From positions 31,960-95,959 of the forward strand of contig CAMYJH010000032.1 of assembly GCA_947258715.1 (NCBI GenBank): a DNA stretch of 64,000 bases, given 5' to 3'. Made by a program: the position numbers and the translations under genes. The notes beneath the pieces were generated by a model, which saw only the letters and a list, made by a program, of their open reading frames with translations, had not been told where the DNA came from and did not search any database. The DNA is from an uncultured Gammaproteobacteria bacterium (lineage in GTDB: Bacteria; Pseudomonadota; Gammaproteobacteria; HK1). Positions 63,345 to 64,000 of this stretch are shown piece after piece. Each line of letters starts with the position of its first letter. Position 1 is the first letter of the stretch.

Positions 63345-64000
63345 TCAACCGCGTCGCTGCATCACCTCAGCGGGAGAGCGGCCCACCAGGCGGGAATAGA
63401 TTTGCTCATCCGTCGCCCCTTCGGTGCCGAACACAAGCACCCGGGCGTCGGCATCAAGTCCGAGCTGGCGCGAGTGTTCTCCTGATCTAGAGGCCGCCAT
63501 GAGCGCGGCGAAGCCGGCTGCGCCGGACTCGCCGGCGACGATGGGCGGATCACCGTCGGCCCCGGTAGCCAACACGCGCATGGCCTCCGGTGCCAGATCC
63601 TCGCCCAGAGTCATGAAGGCGTCGACGCCGCGTTCCAGCACCGACCAGGCGAGCGGTGACGGTTCACCGGCGGAGAGACACGCCATCACCGTTTCCTCGA
63701 CGATATCCACTGTGGCGCAATGTCCATCGCGTCCGCTTTGGTAAAGACAGGCGGCCCTCGCCGGCTCGGCGACGATGAATTTGGGCCGCGACGGCCCGAA
63801 CTCGTAGGCGAACCTGGCGCACACTGCAGCGGCGACGCCACCGACGCCCGCCTGGACGATCACATGGGTCGGTGGGTCGGTCCTCATGCGCCGAACCACT
63901 TCGTCCGCCATGACGGTGTAGCCGTGCATCACGTCTCGAGGAATGACCTCGTATCCCGGCCAGGATGTGTCGGAGACCACCGTCCAGCCGTTTCGCTCCG
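63345..64000 (-). CDS. Diaminopropionate ammonia-lyase, 3' part (runs off right edge)
   Basis: At least 218 aa; the frame is open to the edge, so the N-terminus with the PLP lysine lies outside. VVSDTSWPGYEVIPRDVMHGYTVMADEV, THVIVQAGVGGVAAAV, GESGAAGFAAL and FGTEGATDEQIY match DpaL/YgeX closely. The enzyme splits 2,3-diaminopropionate into pyruvate and ammonia. Neighbours beyond the edge are unknown. Confidence 0.85.
   Translation of the reverse strand, partial: ERNGWTVVSDTSWPGYEVIPRDVMHGYTVMADEVVRRMRTDPPTHVIVQAGVGGVAAAVCARFAYEFGPSRPKFIVAEPARAACLYQSGRDGHCATVDIVEETVMACLSAGEPSPLAWSVLERGVDAFMTLGEDLAPEAMRVLATGADGDPPIVAGESGAAGFAALMAASRSGEHSRQLGLDADARVLVFGTEGATDEQIYSRLVGRSPAEVMQRRG

Overview
The window looks like chromosomal DNA of a GC-rich (about 60%) gammaproteobacterium. 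The main reasons are the gene order rpoE-rseA-rseB-mucD-lepA-lepB-DUF4845-rnc-era-recO beside a divergent nadB (the Pseudomonas/Ectothiorhodospira-type arrangement), an EpmA/EF-P pair, FolE2, and a two-component pair I assign to the 'proteobacterial dedicated sortase system' family. I cannot place it to genus. I see no rRNA, tRNA, CRISPR array, phage or complete transposase gene.

Layout. (1) 0.3-9.9 kb, minus strand: sigma-E envelope-stress genes (rpoE, rseA, rseB, mucD), then lepA, lepB, a DUF4845 gene, rnc, era and recO. A candidate sigma-E autoregulatory promoter lies upstream of rpoE. (2) 10.2-19.4 kb: nadB, epmA, efp, htpX, parC, parE and a CNP1-like gene. parE carries a perfect in-frame 45-bp tandem duplication next to its ATP-binding motif. 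A strong plus-strand intrinsic terminator lies between htpX and parC, where no plus-strand gene exists. (3) 19.6-22.2 kb: a rubrerythrin / Fe-S oxidoreductase / DUF3501 operon, headed by a 19-bp palindrome that looks like a Fur/PerR-family operator. (4) 22.7-35.3 kb: housekeeping and signalling genes: xseB, ispA, folE2, a FIST-domain protein, a small membrane peptide, the two-component pair, mazG, slt, an alpha/beta hydrolase coupled to a putative molybdenum-carrier gene, a DUF1249 gene and a redoxin. Two short non-autonomous transposable elements (MITE-like) lie at 32.45 and 33.86 kb.

(5) 35.6-57.2 kb, all minus strand: one tightly packed Wzx/Wzy-type exopolysaccharide locus. In transcription order it encodes a beta-barrel protein, a Wza-type export protein, a Wzc-type tyrosine autokinase, a VpsP-like protein, an O-antigen ligase/polymerase, a UDP-glucuronate decarboxylase, an FkbM methyltransferase, a Wzx flippase, a glycosyltransferase, an SGNH hydrolase, a glycosyltransferase, a 39-codon ORF coupled on both sides, another glycosyltransferase, a second polymerase, three more glycosyltransferases and a NodU-type carbamoyltransferase. 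A FecR-domain protein lies upstream. No initiating glycosyl-phosphate transferase and no exosortase is visible. (6) 58.9-64 kb: ampD, a membrane-anchored retropepsin translationally coupled to nadC, then fcl and gmd (GDP-L-fucose synthesis, a likely sugar donor for the polysaccharide). The 3' part of a diaminopropionate ammonia-lyase gene runs off the right edge.

The best leads are the parE duplication, the orphan plus-strand terminator with an alternative upstream pairing partner, the rubrerythrin operon operator, the sortase-type two-component pair without a visible sortase, the doubly coupled 39-codon ORF, and the two MITE-like elements, one of which supplies the stop codon of a hydrolase gene. 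Family assignments come from reading motifs and from gene context; no database search was possible.
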